This document shows, in pieces, positions 50,171-59,994 of a stretch of DNA of 64,000 nucleotides. The notes below the pieces were generated by a model. The model searched no databases. It saw only the letters and a list, made by a program, of their open reading frames with translations, and was not told the DNA's origin. This DNA is from Thiomonas arsenitoxydans (GTDB lineage Bacteria > Pseudomonadota > Gammaproteobacteria > Burkholderiales > Burkholderiaceae_C). The DNA lies in contig NC_014145.1 in NCBI RefSeq assembly GCF_000253115.1, positions 1,922,001 through 1,986,000 of the forward strand, in the 5' to 3' direction. Position 1 is the stretch's first letter; every line of letters starts with the position of its first letter. The position numbers were made by a program, and so were the translations under genes.

Positions 50171-53100
50171 TCCGGCGGCTCATGGAGTGGTGCTTCGAGA
50201 ACCGCAGCCTGACGGTGATCGGCGCGCTGATGCTGCTGGCCGCAGGCATCCTGGCGGTGCGCAACACGCCGCTGGAGGCCATCCCCGACATCTCCCCCAC
50301 CCAGGTCATCATCAAGACCTCCTACCCCGGGCAGGCGCCGCAGGTGGTGCAGGATCAGGTGACCTATCCGCTGGAGACCACCCTGCAGTCGGTGCCGGGC
50401 GCGCGCGCGGTGCGCGGCTATTCGATGTTCGGCGACTCCTTCGTCTACGTCATCTTCAAGGACGGCACCAACATCTACCAGGCGCGCAACCTGGTGCTGC
50501 AGTATCTCAGCCAGGTGCAATCCAAACTGCCGCCCGGGGTGACGCCGGCGCTGGGGCCGGACAGCTCGGGGGTGGACTGGGTTTACATGTACGCCCTGAC
50601 CGATACCGGCGGCACGCAGGACCTGAGCCAGCTCACCACCTTGCAGAACTGGTTCCTCAAGTACCAGTTGCAGGGCATTCCGGGCGTGGCCGAGGTCGCC
50701 ACCGTCGGCGGCATGGTGAAGGAATACCAGGTGGTGGTGAACCCGCAGGCCCTGCTGGCCTACAACCTCACCCTGCCCCAAGTGGAGGATGCCATCCGCG
50801 CCGCCAACGGCGAGACCAGCGGCTCGGTGGTCGATCTCGGCGAAGCCAGCTATATGGTGCGCACCACCGGCTATATCCGCTCCTTGCGGGATCTGGAGAA
50901 CGCGCCGCTGGCGGCGCGCGGCGGAGTGCCGCTGACGCTCAAAGACGTCGCCCGCGTGCAGTTCGGGCCGGAGCTGCCCAACAGCGCCGCCGACCTCAAC
51001 GGCGAGGGCGCGGTGGTCGGCGGCATCGTGATGATGAACCAGGGCTCGAACGCCGATGCCATCATCCGTCGGGTCGAGGACAAGATCCGCGCCATCCAGC
51101 CCTCGCTGCCGCCCGGGGTGAAGATCGTCACCACCTACAGCCAGGCGCCGCTGATCCAGCGCGCCATCCACACCCTCACCGAGAAGCTGCTGGAAGAGTC
51201 GCTGATCGTCGCCCTGGTGTCGTTCCTGTTCCTGCTGCGCGCGCGCTCGGCGCTGGTGGCCATCGTGTCGCTGCCGCTGGGCATCCTCGCCGCCTTCCTG
51301 GTGATGTGGGCGCAGGGCATTCCGGCCAACATCATGTCCCTGGGGGGCATCGCCATCGCCATCGGCGCGATGACCGACGCCGCGATCGTGATGATCGAGA
51401 ACATGCACAAGCATATGGAGCAGGATCCCGGCGCCGATCCCTGGATGAAGGCGCGGGTGGCGGCATCGGAAGTCGGGCCGGCGCTGTTTTTTTCGCTGCT
51501 GATCATCGCGGTGTCGTTCCTGCCGGTGTTCGCGCTCGGCGGCGAGGAGGGCAAGCTGTTTCGGCCCCTGGCCTTCACCAAGACCTATGCCATGGCCGCG
51601 GCCGCCATCCTGTCCATCACCCTGGTGCCGCTACTGATGGCGTGGTTCATTCGCGGGCATATCCGCCCGGAGGGGAAGAACCCCTTGAACCAGGTGCTGA
51701 TCTGGCTCTACCGCCCCTTGATCCACGGCGTGCTGCGGGCTCCCTGGGTGGTCATCGTGCTGGCCTTCGTCGCCGTGGCCAGCCTGTATTTCCCCTGGAA
51801 GCATCTCGGCTCGGAGTTCATGCCGCCCTTGAACGAAGGCACCCTGCTCTACATGCCGGTGTCGCAGGATCCGTCGATCTCCATCGGCCAATCCGCCGCG
51901 ATCCTGCAGCAGAGCGACCGCATCATCAAGACCTTCCCCGAAGTGGAGAGCGTGTTCGGCAAGGCGGGCCGGGCGCAGACAGCGACCGACCCGACGCCGA
52001 TCTCGATGTTCATGACCGTCGTGAACCTCAAAGACCGCAACACCTGGCCGGCCGGCATGACCACCGCCAAGCTGATCGAGAAGATGAATCAGGCGCTGCA
52101 GATTCCGGGGGTGTCGAACACCTGGACCCAGCCGATCAAGGGCCAGGTGGACATGCTGACCACCGGCCTGCAGACGCCGCTCGGGATCAAGGTCACCGGC
52201 GGCGATCTCGACACCCTGAACCGGCTGGGGCAGGAGATCCAGGCGGCGCTGCAAAAAGTGCCAGGCACCCAGAACGCCTATGCGGCGCGGGCCACCGGCG
52301 GGCGCTACATCGTGGTCGACACCAACCGGCTCGCCGCCGCGCGCTACGGGCTTTCGGTGGCGGACGTGAACCGCCTGGTCGAGACCGCCATCGGCGGACA
52401 GATACTGACCACCGCCGTCAACGGCCTGGAGCGCTTCCCCGTCAGCCTGCGCTATCCGCGCGAACTGCGCCAGTCCCTGGCCACGCTGATGGAAAGCCGC
52501 ATCGCCACGCCCGAGGGCAGCCAGATTCCGCTGGCGCAGGTGGCCACGCTGCGCATCGAGGGCGGCCCGCCCATGCTCACCAGCGACAACAGCCGCCTGA
52601 ATTCCTGGGTGTACATCGACCTCAAACCCGGCACCAGCATCGGCGGCTACGTCGCCGCGGCGCAAGCGGCCCTGGCACAGAAGGTTCATCTGCAGCCCGG
52701 TTTCACGCTCGACTGGGTCGGGCAGTACCAGGCGCTGGAGCAGGCCGTGCAGCGCCTGAAGATCGTCGTGCCGGCGGTGATCGGCCTGATCGCGCTCTTG
52801 CTGTATTTCAACTTCAAGAACATCACCGAGGTCGCCATCATCCTGCTGACCCTGCCGCTGTCGCTGGTGGGCGGATTCTGGTACGTCGATTGGCTGGGCT
52901 ACAAGCTGTCGGTGGCGGTGGGCGTGGGCTTCATCGCCACCGCCGGGGTGGCCTCCGAGTTCGGCGTGGTCATGCTGCTGTATCTCGACGCGGCGCTGGC
53001 GCGGCGCAAGGCTCACGACGCGCTCAACACCTGGGACGATCTCAAGCAAACGGTGGTCGAGGGCACCTTGCTGCGGCTGCGGCCCATGGCGATGACCCTG

Positions 53101-53322
53101 ACCATGGTGGTCGGCGGCCTGCTGCCCATCATGTTCAGCGAAGGCGCCGGTGCCGACGTGATGAAGCGCATCGCCGCGCCCATGGTGGGGGGCATGCTGA
53201 CGGCTGCCTTGCTGGCGCTGCTGGTGATTCCGGCGGTTTACGCCCTGTGGCAGAAGCGGCGCCTGGGGCTGGGCTCAGGCCCGGCACCGCGGGATGTCTT
53301 GTCGAATGCAAACAGGAGTTGA
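50167..53322 (+). CDS. cusA: Heavy-metal RND efflux pump, CusA type
   Basis: A 1,051-residue inner-membrane proton-driven pump, full length for the HME-RND class. It opens MIRRLMEWCFENRSLTVIGA; residues 390-415 carry IAIAIGAMTDAAIVMIENMH with the HME proton-relay Asp, and near 925 it has GVASEFGVVMLLYLDAAL. Methionine-bearing periplasmic segments agree with the Cu/Ag subgroup. About twelve membrane helices are visible in the expected places. It overlaps cusB by four bases. Confidence 0.93.
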   Translation: MIRRLMEWCFENRSLTVIGALMLLAAGILAVRNTPLEAIPDISPTQVIIKTSYPGQAPQVVQDQVTYPLETTLQSVPGARAVRGYSMFGDSFVYVIFKDGTNIYQARNLVLQYLSQVQSKLPPGVTPALGPDSSGVDWVYMYALTDTGGTQDLSQLTTLQNWFLKYQLQGIPGVAEVATVGGMVKEYQVVVNPQALLAYNLTLPQVEDAIRAANGETSGSVVDLGEASYMVRTTGYIRSLRDLENAPLAARGGVPLTLKDVARVQFGPELPNSAADLNGEGAVVGGIVMMNQGSNADAIIRRVEDKIRAIQPSLPPGVKIVTTYSQAPLIQRAIHTLTEKLLEESLIVALVSFLFLLRARSALVAIVSLPLGILAAFLVMWAQGIPANIMSLGGIAIAIGAMTDAAIVMIENMHKHMEQDPGADPWMKARVAASEVGPALFFSLLIIAVSFLPVFALGGEEGKLFRPLAFTKTYAMAAAAILSITLVPLLMAWFIRGHIRPEGKNPLNQVLIWLYRPLIHGVLRAPWVVIVLAFVAVASLYFPWKHLGSEFMPPLNEGTLLYMPVSQDPSISIGQSAAILQQSDRIIKTFPEVESVFGKAGRAQTATDPTPISMFMTVVNLKDRNTWPAGMTTAKLIEKMNQALQIPGVSNTWTQPIKGQVDMLTTGLQTPLGIKVTGGDLDTLNRLGQEIQAALQKVPGTQNAYAARATGGRYIVVDTNRLAAARYGLSVADVNRLVETAIGGQILTTAVNGLERFPVSLRYPRELRQSLATLMESRIATPEGSQIPLAQVATLRIEGGPPMLTSDNSRLNSWVYIDLKPGTSIGGYVAAAQAALAQKVHLQPGFTLDWVGQYQALEQAVQRLKIVVPAVIGLIALLLYFNFKNITEVAIILLTLPLSLVGGFWYVDWLGYKLSVAVGVGFIATAGVASEFGVVMLLYLDAALARRKAHDALNTWDDLKQTVVEGTLLRLRPMAMTLTMVVGGLLPIMFSEGAGADVMKRIAAPMVGGMLTAALLALLVIPAVYALWQKRRLGLGSGPAPRDVLSNANRS

Positions 53323-53324
53323 TC

Positions 53325-53870
53325 ATGCAACGTCGTTCGTTTGTGACTGTGATTGTTGGTCTTGTTGGAACCGTGTCCGGCTACCTGCTCGGCCGCCGCC
53401 CGGCCCAAGCCCAGGGCAACGGGATGATGGGTGGTGGGATGATGGGTGGCGGGATGATGGGCGGCATGATGTCGCCGGAGAACATGCGCGGGCCGATGCG
53501 CACGGGCATGGAGCTGTTCGAGCGGCATAAGTTGATTCGGCGCCAGGTCACCGAGCTGCCCGACGGCGTGCACGACGTCACCACCTCGGCCGACCCCACC
53601 ACGGCGGCGCTGATCAAGGAGCATGTCATCGACATGTACCGGCGCCTGGACGAGGACCGCCCGTTTCCCTATCCCATGAGCAACAGCGTGCCGCAGATGT
53701 TCGCCAATCCGACGAAGTATCAACGCAAGCTGGACATCCTGCCCGATGGCGTGGCCGTGACCGAAACCTCCTCCGACCCGGAGATGGTGGCCGTGATCAA
53801 GGCGCATGCCCGCGAACTCGACCGTTTCGCCAAGGATGGCATGCCGGCCATGATGCGCGGGATGATGTGA
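53325..53870 (+). CDS. Exported Gly/Met-repeat protein downstream of cusA
   Basis: A 181-residue protein. The N-terminus MQRRSFVTVIVGLVGTVSGY looks like a twin-arginine or Sec signal with RRSF. Then GMMGGG repeats (about 33-49) and a soluble domain in which LPDGVHDVTTSADPTTAALI and LPDGVAVTETSSDPEMVAVI are two related halves, suggesting internal duplication. A CAGGAG site precedes ATG 53325. A role as periplasmic copper-binding protein is inferred from Met content and location. Confidence 0.72.
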   Translation: MQRRSFVTVIVGLVGTVSGYLLGRRPAQAQGNGMMGGGMMGGGMMGGMMSPENMRGPMRTGMELFERHKLIRRQVTELPDGVHDVTTSADPTTAALIKEHVIDMYRRLDEDRPFPYPMSNSVPQMFANPTKYQRKLDILPDGVAVTETSSDPEMVAVIKAHARELDRFAKDGMPAMMRGMM

Positions 53871-54024
53871 TGTGTGAATTCGCGGCCCTGTCCAGAAATG
53901 GCCGGGAAGGTCTGCATGGTCATCTTGACGATGCAAAGTCTTCAGTGGGGTTGTCACGGCAGCCAATCCCATGTCTTGGCTGCCTTGTATGCGTTGCTGC
54001 ATTTCAATCATCTGGAGAATTGCC

Positions 54025-54228
54025 ATGAAAAAACTGTTGATCGTCATCACACCCCTGCTGATGCTGGGCTCCGCCTATCCGGCGTTTGCCGCGGGTAACA
54101 ATGGAGTCCAGACCCGGTCGGCGCAAATTCAGGCCTGCTTTCGCAAGCACGGCCAATTGATTCAAAAACCCGCTTTGCGCAATCCGCAAGATTGCTGGAG
54201 GATTTATGGATTCTTGATGAAGCAATAA
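54025..54228 (+). CDS. Small secreted protein
   Basis: A 67-residue protein: signal peptide MKKLLIVITPLLMLGSAYPA with cleavage after FAA, mature part with two cysteines (QACFRKHGQL, PQDCWRIYGF). TGGAG lies upstream. The family is not recognised. It is located between the Gly/Met protein and cusF, so probably part of the same copper response. Confidence 0.65.
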   Translation: MKKLLIVITPLLMLGSAYPAFAAGNNGVQTRSAQIQACFRKHGQLIQKPALRNPQDCWRIYGFLMKQ

Positions 54229-54238
54229 GCTCCCACGC

Positions 54239-54265
54239 GGCGCACGGCCCTTTGGGCCGTGTGCC
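54239..54265 (+). terminator. Strong hairpin before cusF
   Basis: GGCGCACGGCCC pairs with GGGCCGTGTGCC (one G-T pair) around a TTT loop, ten bases after the preceding stop. There is no T-run. It may separate cusF expression from the genes upstream. Confidence 0.5.
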
Positions 54266-54343
54266 GGGCTGGCCGCCTCTCGTCGCCGGCGAGCCGTGGC
54301 GCATATCCACCCACAAACATCATTGACCACACAGGAGAACTCG

Positions 54344-54718
54344 ATGAAACGTTTCGACCTCGCCCTCGTTCTGATCGGTTCCGCGGCCGCCATGTCGCCC
54401 GCTTTCGCCGCGTCGAACGCGATGCCCGGCATGGGCACGATGGACGCCGGGGGCATGGGCGGCATGTCCGCCGCGGCCGGTGCGACCCAAGGTTTCATGG
54501 CGCACGGGACCATCAACAGCGTCAACCGCGCCGCCGGCACGGTGAATATCACGCACCAGGCGATCAAGGCGCTGGGTTGGCCGGGAATGACCATGGATTT
54601 CGGCGTGCGGAACAAAAGCATGCTCGTCGGACTCAAGCCGGGAGACGCAGTGAATTTCGATCTGGCGAAGGGACTGTCGGGACAGTATGTCGTCGCCAGG
54701 ATGGCTGCCGCGAAGTGA
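54344..54718 (+). CDS. cusF: CusF-like periplasmic copper/silver chaperone
   Basis: A 124-residue protein with a signal peptide (MKRFDLALVLIGSAAAMSPA). The OB-fold has the CusF metal site: His71, Trp79, Met82 and Met84 (THQAIKALGWPGMTMDF) in the same spacing as E. coli CusF His36-Trp44-Met47-Met49. A Gly/Met-rich linker precedes it (MPGMGTMDAGGMGGM). An AGGAG site sits before ATG 54344. It hands Cu(I)/Ag(I) to the pump (family knowledge). Confidence 0.92.
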   Translation: MKRFDLALVLIGSAAAMSPAFAASNAMPGMGTMDAGGMGGMSAAAGATQGFMAHGTINSVNRAAGTVNITHQAIKALGWPGMTMDFGVRNKSMLVGLKPGDAVNFDLAKGLSGQYVVARMAAAK

Positions 54719-54897
54719 AGGCGATCAGCGGCGTCGGCGTCAGGCTCGCGGTCTCAGTCGATTGCGGAGGCGTATGGCAGGCGTCGTGTCCGCGCAAGGA
54801 TGCATGCGGTTCTGGGTGCTGCTGGAGGAGAGCCGGTGTCACGCGATGGAACGATGGTCGGTAGAACTCGCTTTGCAGTCGCTGCCCGGCGACAGAT

Positions 54898-56056
54898 CAG
54901 TGGTTCATCGCCCATGCTATCGGCGTTCCCATGAGTCTCGCCCAAGCGTTCGCGCTGGCCTTCTGAATCCCTGGCGCTGCAGTGCCAGGCGGCGCTCACC
55001 AGGCGCTGGACATCGCCACGATGATCCCTGGTTTCTCCCGCAGCGCCAAGCCACGTCCAGGGCTGCACTTGCTCCACACACAGCGCTGCCCAGACTCGAG
55101 TACCACCCAGCGCGAAGGCATGCTGCACCCATGTCGGTCGCAGCGTGTCCTTCTTCCAGGGCTGCCAGTCACCGCCCAGCAGTAGACCCGCTGCCTTGGC
55201 CAGCGGCATGGCGGTGGCCCGGGCATGGGTGACAGCGACGACCGCATCACTTCTTCCCGCTTGAGCTCCAATGAGCCAGATCTGCCCGGGCGGCACGGCT
55301 TCGGCGAACTGCTGGCGCGTACCAGGCAGCCAATTTTCCAGGACAGCCTCTGGGAAAATTACAACCCTGGCGCCTTTGCCCTGGGCCAGCCCAGCATCAA
55401 TGATGGACTGGTTGTTCTGGATGGCGCGAAGGACATTTCCCTTGCTGGGGAGGATATGGGTCTGGACGCCAACCCAGCCATGTGGCGCAGATGCGGGCGC
55501 CGCGAGGACGTTCGCGCCGATTGCCACGATCGCCGCGGACAGCAACGTCCACCAGGATGCGCCAACGAACAGGCGGGGCCGCCCCTGGCCAGCCGGCACA
55601 GACAGCGCGGAATGCATGGCGAGCATAGAGCCGACGGCCAGCGCGAGGCCGATCCAACCCATGCCAGGAAACAGCACGCCGGCGGCATTGAGGGGCGAGA
55701 GCCAGCCGATGACGCCCAGCGGCGGCAACGCCGTGGTGGCCAGCGCAAAAAGCAGGCCGCGCCAGTTGGCTGCCAGTGCCCACGGTATGGCCAGCCCCAC
55801 GTTGCATGCCGCCCATGCCATCAGCCCAACCACTGCATGTCCGGTCCCCCAGTAACCGGCGACAGCGCCGACGATCGGCCAGCAGCCGGTGGCGTAGTAG
55901 CCCAGAGCGGCCGTCAGGCGCTCGACGGGGTTACGCCCTGTGGCGACGGCTGGAACAAGGAGAATGGAAAACAGCGGCCCTATCGGGCCTGCCCCACCCA
56001 TGATCCAAGCTAGGCCTGGGATGGCGCCAAGGGCGATGAGCAGTAGCAGGTGCGGC
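54898..56056 (-). pseudogene. traB: TraB-like (nitrilase/Lnt-like) conjugation gene, main part, decayed
   Basis: The minus strand reads a hydrophobic N-terminal half (PHLLLLIAL, AACNVGLAIPWALAANWRGL) then a carbon-nitrogen hydrolase-like part: VVIFPEAVLENWLPGTRQQF and VWAALCVEQVQPWTWL with the nucleophile Cys. After that the frame shifts; the next frame reads EKPGIIVAMSSAW, a TGA, then APPGTAAPGIQKASANAWAR and LMGTPIAWAMNH to a stop at 54898. The 5' end is cut at 56056 by IS66. The likeness is to Ti-plasmid-type TraB. Confidence 0.75.
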
Positions 56057-56135
56057 GTAAGCGTCCAGCGATCCCATCTTGAGCCGGAAGGCCGCGGCTG
56101 CGAGGCTGCGGCTTTCGAAGGCGAAGGAGGTTGCC

Positions 56136-56501
56136 ATGGGTGGTCGGCTGCGCAAGGACAAGCTGAGCGAGGAGCAGGTCGGGGAACGGTTGGCGGTGGT
56201 CGATGCGTATGAAGCCAGCGGGTTGAGCGGCGAGGCGTTCGCGCAGTCGCGCGGCATCAGCTACCTGGACCTGCGGGGCTGGGCGTCGCATGCGCCGCGG
56301 TGGCGGGCGCGGTTGGCGGGGCAGGCGTATACGGCCACGGGCCGGGCGGCGGCGTTCGTGAAGGTGCAGCCCAGCGAGGCGTCCGTGGGCACAGGCTGCG
56401 CGCGCATCGTTTGCGAGGTCGGGTCGCGGCGGGTGCAGGTCGACTGGCCGGTGGCGGCACCCGTCGAGTGCGCGCAGTGGCTGCGGGCGTGGCTGGGTTG
56501 A
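56136..56501 (+). CDS. tnpA: IS66 accessory protein TnpA
   Basis: A 121-residue protein (MGGRLRKDKLSEEQVGERLA, SGLSGEAFAQSRGISYLDLR) with the IS66 orf1-type helix-turn-helix region. ATG 56136 follows GAAGGAGG. Needed together with TnpB and TnpC in IS66 elements studied (family knowledge). Confidence 0.85.
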   Translation: MGGRLRKDKLSEEQVGERLAVVDAYEASGLSGEAFAQSRGISYLDLRGWASHAPRWRARLAGQAYTATGRAAAFVKVQPSEASVGTGCARIVCEVGSRRVQVDWPVAAPVECAQWLRAWLG

Positions 56502-56505
56502 AGCG

Positions 56506-56847
56506 ATGATCCGCATCGAGGCGGTCTGGCTGGCGGTGGGGAGCAGCGACCTGCGCGGCGGCATGGATCGTCTGCTGGGCCAGGTGATCGGCAGGTTCGG
56601 GGTGGCGCAGCCGCACCACGCGTATGTGTTCGCCAATCGCCGGGCGACGCGGCTGAAGGTGCTGGTGTTCGACGGCGCGGGGATCTGGCTGTGCGCGCGG
56701 CGGCTGCAGGAGGGAGGCTTCGCCTGGCCGCAGGACGAGGCGGCCACGGTGCGACTGAGCGCCCAGCAATGGGACTGGCTCGTGGCCGGCCTGCCCTGGC
56801 AGCGCATGACGGCGGCCGCGCAGGCCGAGGCGATCCGGGTGATCTGA
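56506..56847 (+). CDS. tnpB: IS66 accessory protein TnpB
   Basis: A 113-residue protein, IS66 Orf2 type: MIRIEAVWLAVGSSDLRGGM then HHAYVFANRRATRLKVLVFD and GIWLCARRLQEGGFAWP, all well conserved in the family. It lies four bases after tnpA. Confidence 0.93.
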   Translation: MIRIEAVWLAVGSSDLRGGMDRLLGQVIGRFGVAQPHHAYVFANRRATRLKVLVFDGAGIWLCARRLQEGGFAWPQDEAATVRLSAQQWDWLVAGLPWQRMTAAAQAEAIRVI

Positions 56848-58030
56848 AGGCTGTCCATCGGGGCAAGTGCGCTTTGGCGCGCGCGTGCGCGCACGCGAGA
56901 ATGGCGGGCATGGTGGAGGCGATCGATGACGACAAGCTGCGCGCGCTGGGCGACGACCCGGCGGCGCTTTACGCACGCCGTCTCATCGAGGAGTTGTCTG
57001 GCGAGGCCAAGCGCCAGGCGCTCAAGAATGCGGCGCTGAGCCTGGAGGTGGCGAGGTTGAAGCGCTGGCGCTTCGGCCAGTCCAGCGAGAGCCTGGACAG
57101 CCAGCAAGGCGAGCTGTTCGATGCCAAGACGCAGGCGCTGCTGCAGCAGGAGGAGCAGGCCGAGGACCGCGCCGCCGATGACGAGCGGGGCAGCCCGAAC
57201 AAACGCCGCCCGAAACGCCAGCCGCTGCCCGGCAACCTGGAGCGCATCGAACACCACTACGAGATCGACTCCGGGCTGTGCCCGCAGGGCCACGTGCTCA
57301 AGCGCATCGGCGAGGAGATCAGCGAGCAGCTCGACTGCGAACCGGCGCATGAGACCCCGGTGGCCGAGCTTAAGCCGGGCGCGGGCAAGACCCACCGCGC
57401 CTACGTGTGGGTGTATCGCAGCGCGTGCCAGCCGCTGGTGGTCTACGACTACCGCGGCAGTCGGGCCGGGGAGCATGCGCGCAAGTTCCTGCGTGGCTGG
57501 TCGGGCACGTTGGTGGTCGATGACTTCAGCGGCTACAAGGCGCTGTTCGCCGGCGGCGCCATCCGTGAAGCGGGATGCTGGGCGCACGCGCGGCGCAAGT
57601 TCTTCGAGGCGCACAAGCTCACCGGCAGCGCCCTGGCCGCCCAAGCGCTGGAGCGCATTGGCGAGCTGTACCGCATCGAGCAGGACATCCGTGACCTCGA
57701 CCCCGTCGCGCGATTGCGGCGACGCCGCCAGGACACCCAGCCGCGGCTGCACGCGCTGCATGCCTGGCTGAGCGAGCAGCGGCCCAAGCTGGCCAAGGCC
57801 GACGCCACGGCGCGGGCGATCGACTACGCCCTGGGGCGGTGGACGGCACTGGGCGTGTTCGCCGACGACCATTTGGTTCCCATCGACAACAACGCCGCCG
57901 AGCGCGCGGTCCGGCCCATCGCGCTGGGACGCAATAAGGCGAACTTCGCTTTTATGCGAAGTCAGCACGACGCTGTTGTGTCGGCACCCTGGGCAGGGTC
58001 GCCCCAGGGCGCCGACGGTGATTCGCATAA

Positions 58031-59035
58031 TCACAGCCCTTGTAGGAACGCCAACAGGGCCTTCGGCGCGCGGTACCGCGCTTGCTTGATCTCCGGTTGC
58101 TTCAGCCGTGCCAGCGCGCGCTCCTTCATGGCCAAGTCAGCCTCGACGTACATGTGAGTTGTCGAAGGGCTCTCGTGACCCAGCCATAGCGCGATCTCAC
58201 AAGGGTCGACGCCGGATTGCAACAGGCTCATCGCAGTCGAGTGCCGCACGATATGCGGCGACACCGACATCGTCTTGAGCTGCGCGTGTTTGACCGACGC
58301 CACCTTGACGGCCAGCTTCAACCGCTGGGCAACATTGGCTCTGGTCATCGCCCGTCCGTCTCGCGTGGGCAGCAGCGGCGACTCCTGGCCCAACTGCGGA
58401 TTCAGGTGCAGCCAGTCGCGCACGGCACGAGCCGAACTCTTCCACAGCGGGAGCGAGCGCTGCTTGCGCCCCTTGCCGTGCAGCCGGATGCTGTTGCTCG
58501 GCCCGAGCACGACGTCGGCCACGTGCACGCCGATGATCTCGGAGACGCGGGCACCGGTGTTGAACATGAGCGTCAGCATCAGTCGGTCCCGCTGCCCGAT
58601 CCAGGTGTCGCTCGCCACGTCGATCACCGCCAGCATCTGCTCGTGCGGCACGAAGCCGACCATCCTGCGCTCGAAGCGCTTCATCGGCACGGCCAACGCG
58701 TTCTCGATCACGCCCAGGTTGGCCGGGTCGCGCCTGGCGGCGAACTTCAGGAACGCCCTTACCGCGGCCAATCGAACATTACGACTTCGCACGCAGTTGT
58801 GCCGCTGAGCCTCCAGGTGATCCAGGAAGTCGGCCAGGAACCGGGCACTGAGGTCGGTCATCGTCATCCCGTGTGCGGGCAGGCGCAGCTTGTCCTCGGC
58901 GAAGCGCAGCAACAGCACGAAGGTGTCCCGGTACGAAGCCACCGTGCGTGGGCTCAAGGCGCGCTGCTGCACCATGTAGTCGGTGAAGAATTCCTGCACG
59001 AGGCCGGCGAACGTCGGTGCGGTCTGGTGGCTCAT
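58031..59035 (-). CDS. ritC: RIT tyrosine recombinase, third of trio
   Basis: 334 residues from MSHQTAPTFAGLVQEFFTDY. An N-terminal SAM-like DNA-binding part is followed by a catalytic domain with Arg in NTGARVSEIIGVHV, HIVRHSTAMSLLQSG and LGHESPSTTHMYVEAD (His, nucleophile Tyr). Its ATG overlaps the stop of the second recombinase (TGATG). Upstream in-frame codons belong to a shadow frame. Confidence 0.92.
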   Translation of the reverse strand: MSHQTAPTFAGLVQEFFTDYMVQQRALSPRTVASYRDTFVLLLRFAEDKLRLPAHGMTMTDLSARFLADFLDHLEAQRHNCVRSRNVRLAAVRAFLKFAARRDPANLGVIENALAVPMKRFERRMVGFVPHEQMLAVIDVASDTWIGQRDRLMLTLMFNTGARVSEIIGVHVADVVLGPSNSIRLHGKGRKQRSLPLWKSSARAVRDWLHLNPQLGQESPLLPTRDGRAMTRANVAQRLKLAVKVASVKHAQLKTMSVSPHIVRHSTAMSLLQSGVDPCEIALWLGHESPSTTHMYVEADLAMKERALARLKQPEIKQARYRAPKALLAFLQGL

Positions 59036-59994
59036 CACTCGCCCCCTTGCTCGACGACGCCGACGAAGCGCTCGAACCGCGCGCCGATGGTGTCCATCAA
59101 CTCCGGAATGCCGGACAGGTACCAGTAGGTGTCGGAGATCTTGGCGTGGCCCAAGTAGGTGCACAGCCAGAACATCGCGTGGTCGATGGACTGACCAGAT
59201 TCGCGCCAGCGCTGCAGGCGCCGCACCGCCATCGTGTGCCTCAGATCGTGGATCCGGGGATACGGATGGTCGCCGCGGGCGCGCCAGCCCAGTCCTGGTT
59301 GCAGCCGCCGGAAGACGTTCTCTACCGTGCGCGTGGGCAGATATCCACCATCGTGCGAAACGAAGAACGGGGCGCTGTCCTCGGTGCTCTGGCATCGGTT
59401 TCGCGCTTGCCGGTACAGCTCGAGTTCCTGTACCGTACTCGAATGAAGCGGCAGGCGGCGGGACTTGTGGAACTTGGTCTGGCGCACGGTGAGCGCGGCG
59501 GCCTGCGGGTCGACGTCGCCCAGCGTGAGCATCAACGCTTCGGACAGCCTGAGGCCGGCCGCTGCGATCAGCCCGAACAGGCTGCGGTGGGTCAGCGCTC
59601 GAAGAGGCCAGGTCAAGGTGAGTCGACCGGCTGCGTCGAGCAACTGGATGATCTCCTGGTCCGTGTAAATGTGCGGTGCCAGGCGCCGATGACCACGGCC
59701 AAGGATGCCCCTGGGAGGAATCTCCGTGGCCGGCTCGAACTGCCGGTAATGCGCAGCGAATGGAAGCACGATCTCCAGCCGGCGTGCTGCAGTCACGTCG
59801 CTGGTCCGATGCACATGTTCCCGTGCCCAACCCAGCAGCAGCTCCTGCGTGAGTGGGCCTCGGTGATCTCGTGTGTCGGCGTACCGGGCAAATCGCGCGA
59901 GCTCGGTGGCGGGAGCTGTCAGCGCAAAGCCCAGGCGGCGGCGATCCTGGAGATAGTGCTCCACAGCCTCTTGCATGGGTGTTGCCGCACTCAT
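59035..59994 (-). CDS. ritB: RIT tyrosine recombinase, second of trio
   Basis: 319 residues from MSAATPMQEAVEHYLQDRRR. Catalytic residues lie in AAAGLRLSEALMLTL (Arg), RIHDLRHTMAVRRLQ (His, Arg) and LGHAKISDTYWYL (His, Tyr). ATG 59994 overlaps the first recombinase stop by four bases; TGA overlaps the third gene, so the three are translationally coupled. Confidence 0.92.
   Translation of the reverse strand: MSAATPMQEAVEHYLQDRRRLGFALTAPATELARFARYADTRDHRGPLTQELLLGWAREHVHRTSDVTAARRLEIVLPFAAHYRQFEPATEIPPRGILGRGHRRLAPHIYTDQEIIQLLDAAGRLTLTWPLRALTHRSLFGLIAAAGLRLSEALMLTLGDVDPQAAALTVRQTKFHKSRRLPLHSSTVQELELYRQARNRCQSTEDSAPFFVSHDGGYLPTRTVENVFRRLQPGLGWRARGDHPYPRIHDLRHTMAVRRLQRWRESGQSIDHAMFWLCTYLGHAKISDTYWYLSGIPELMDTIGARFERFVGVVEQGGE

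Noticed and set aside
53425-53475. Short tandem repeats suggestive of a CRISPR or other array
   Set aside because: They are in-frame GMMGGG codon repeats inside an exported protein; no spacer structure exists.
50187-53870. A 1,227-codon + strand frame covering cusA and the next gene
   Set aside because: The first 1,046 codons are an Arg/Gly/His-rich shadow of cusA; only the last 181 codons from ATG 53325 with a ribosome-binding site are a gene.
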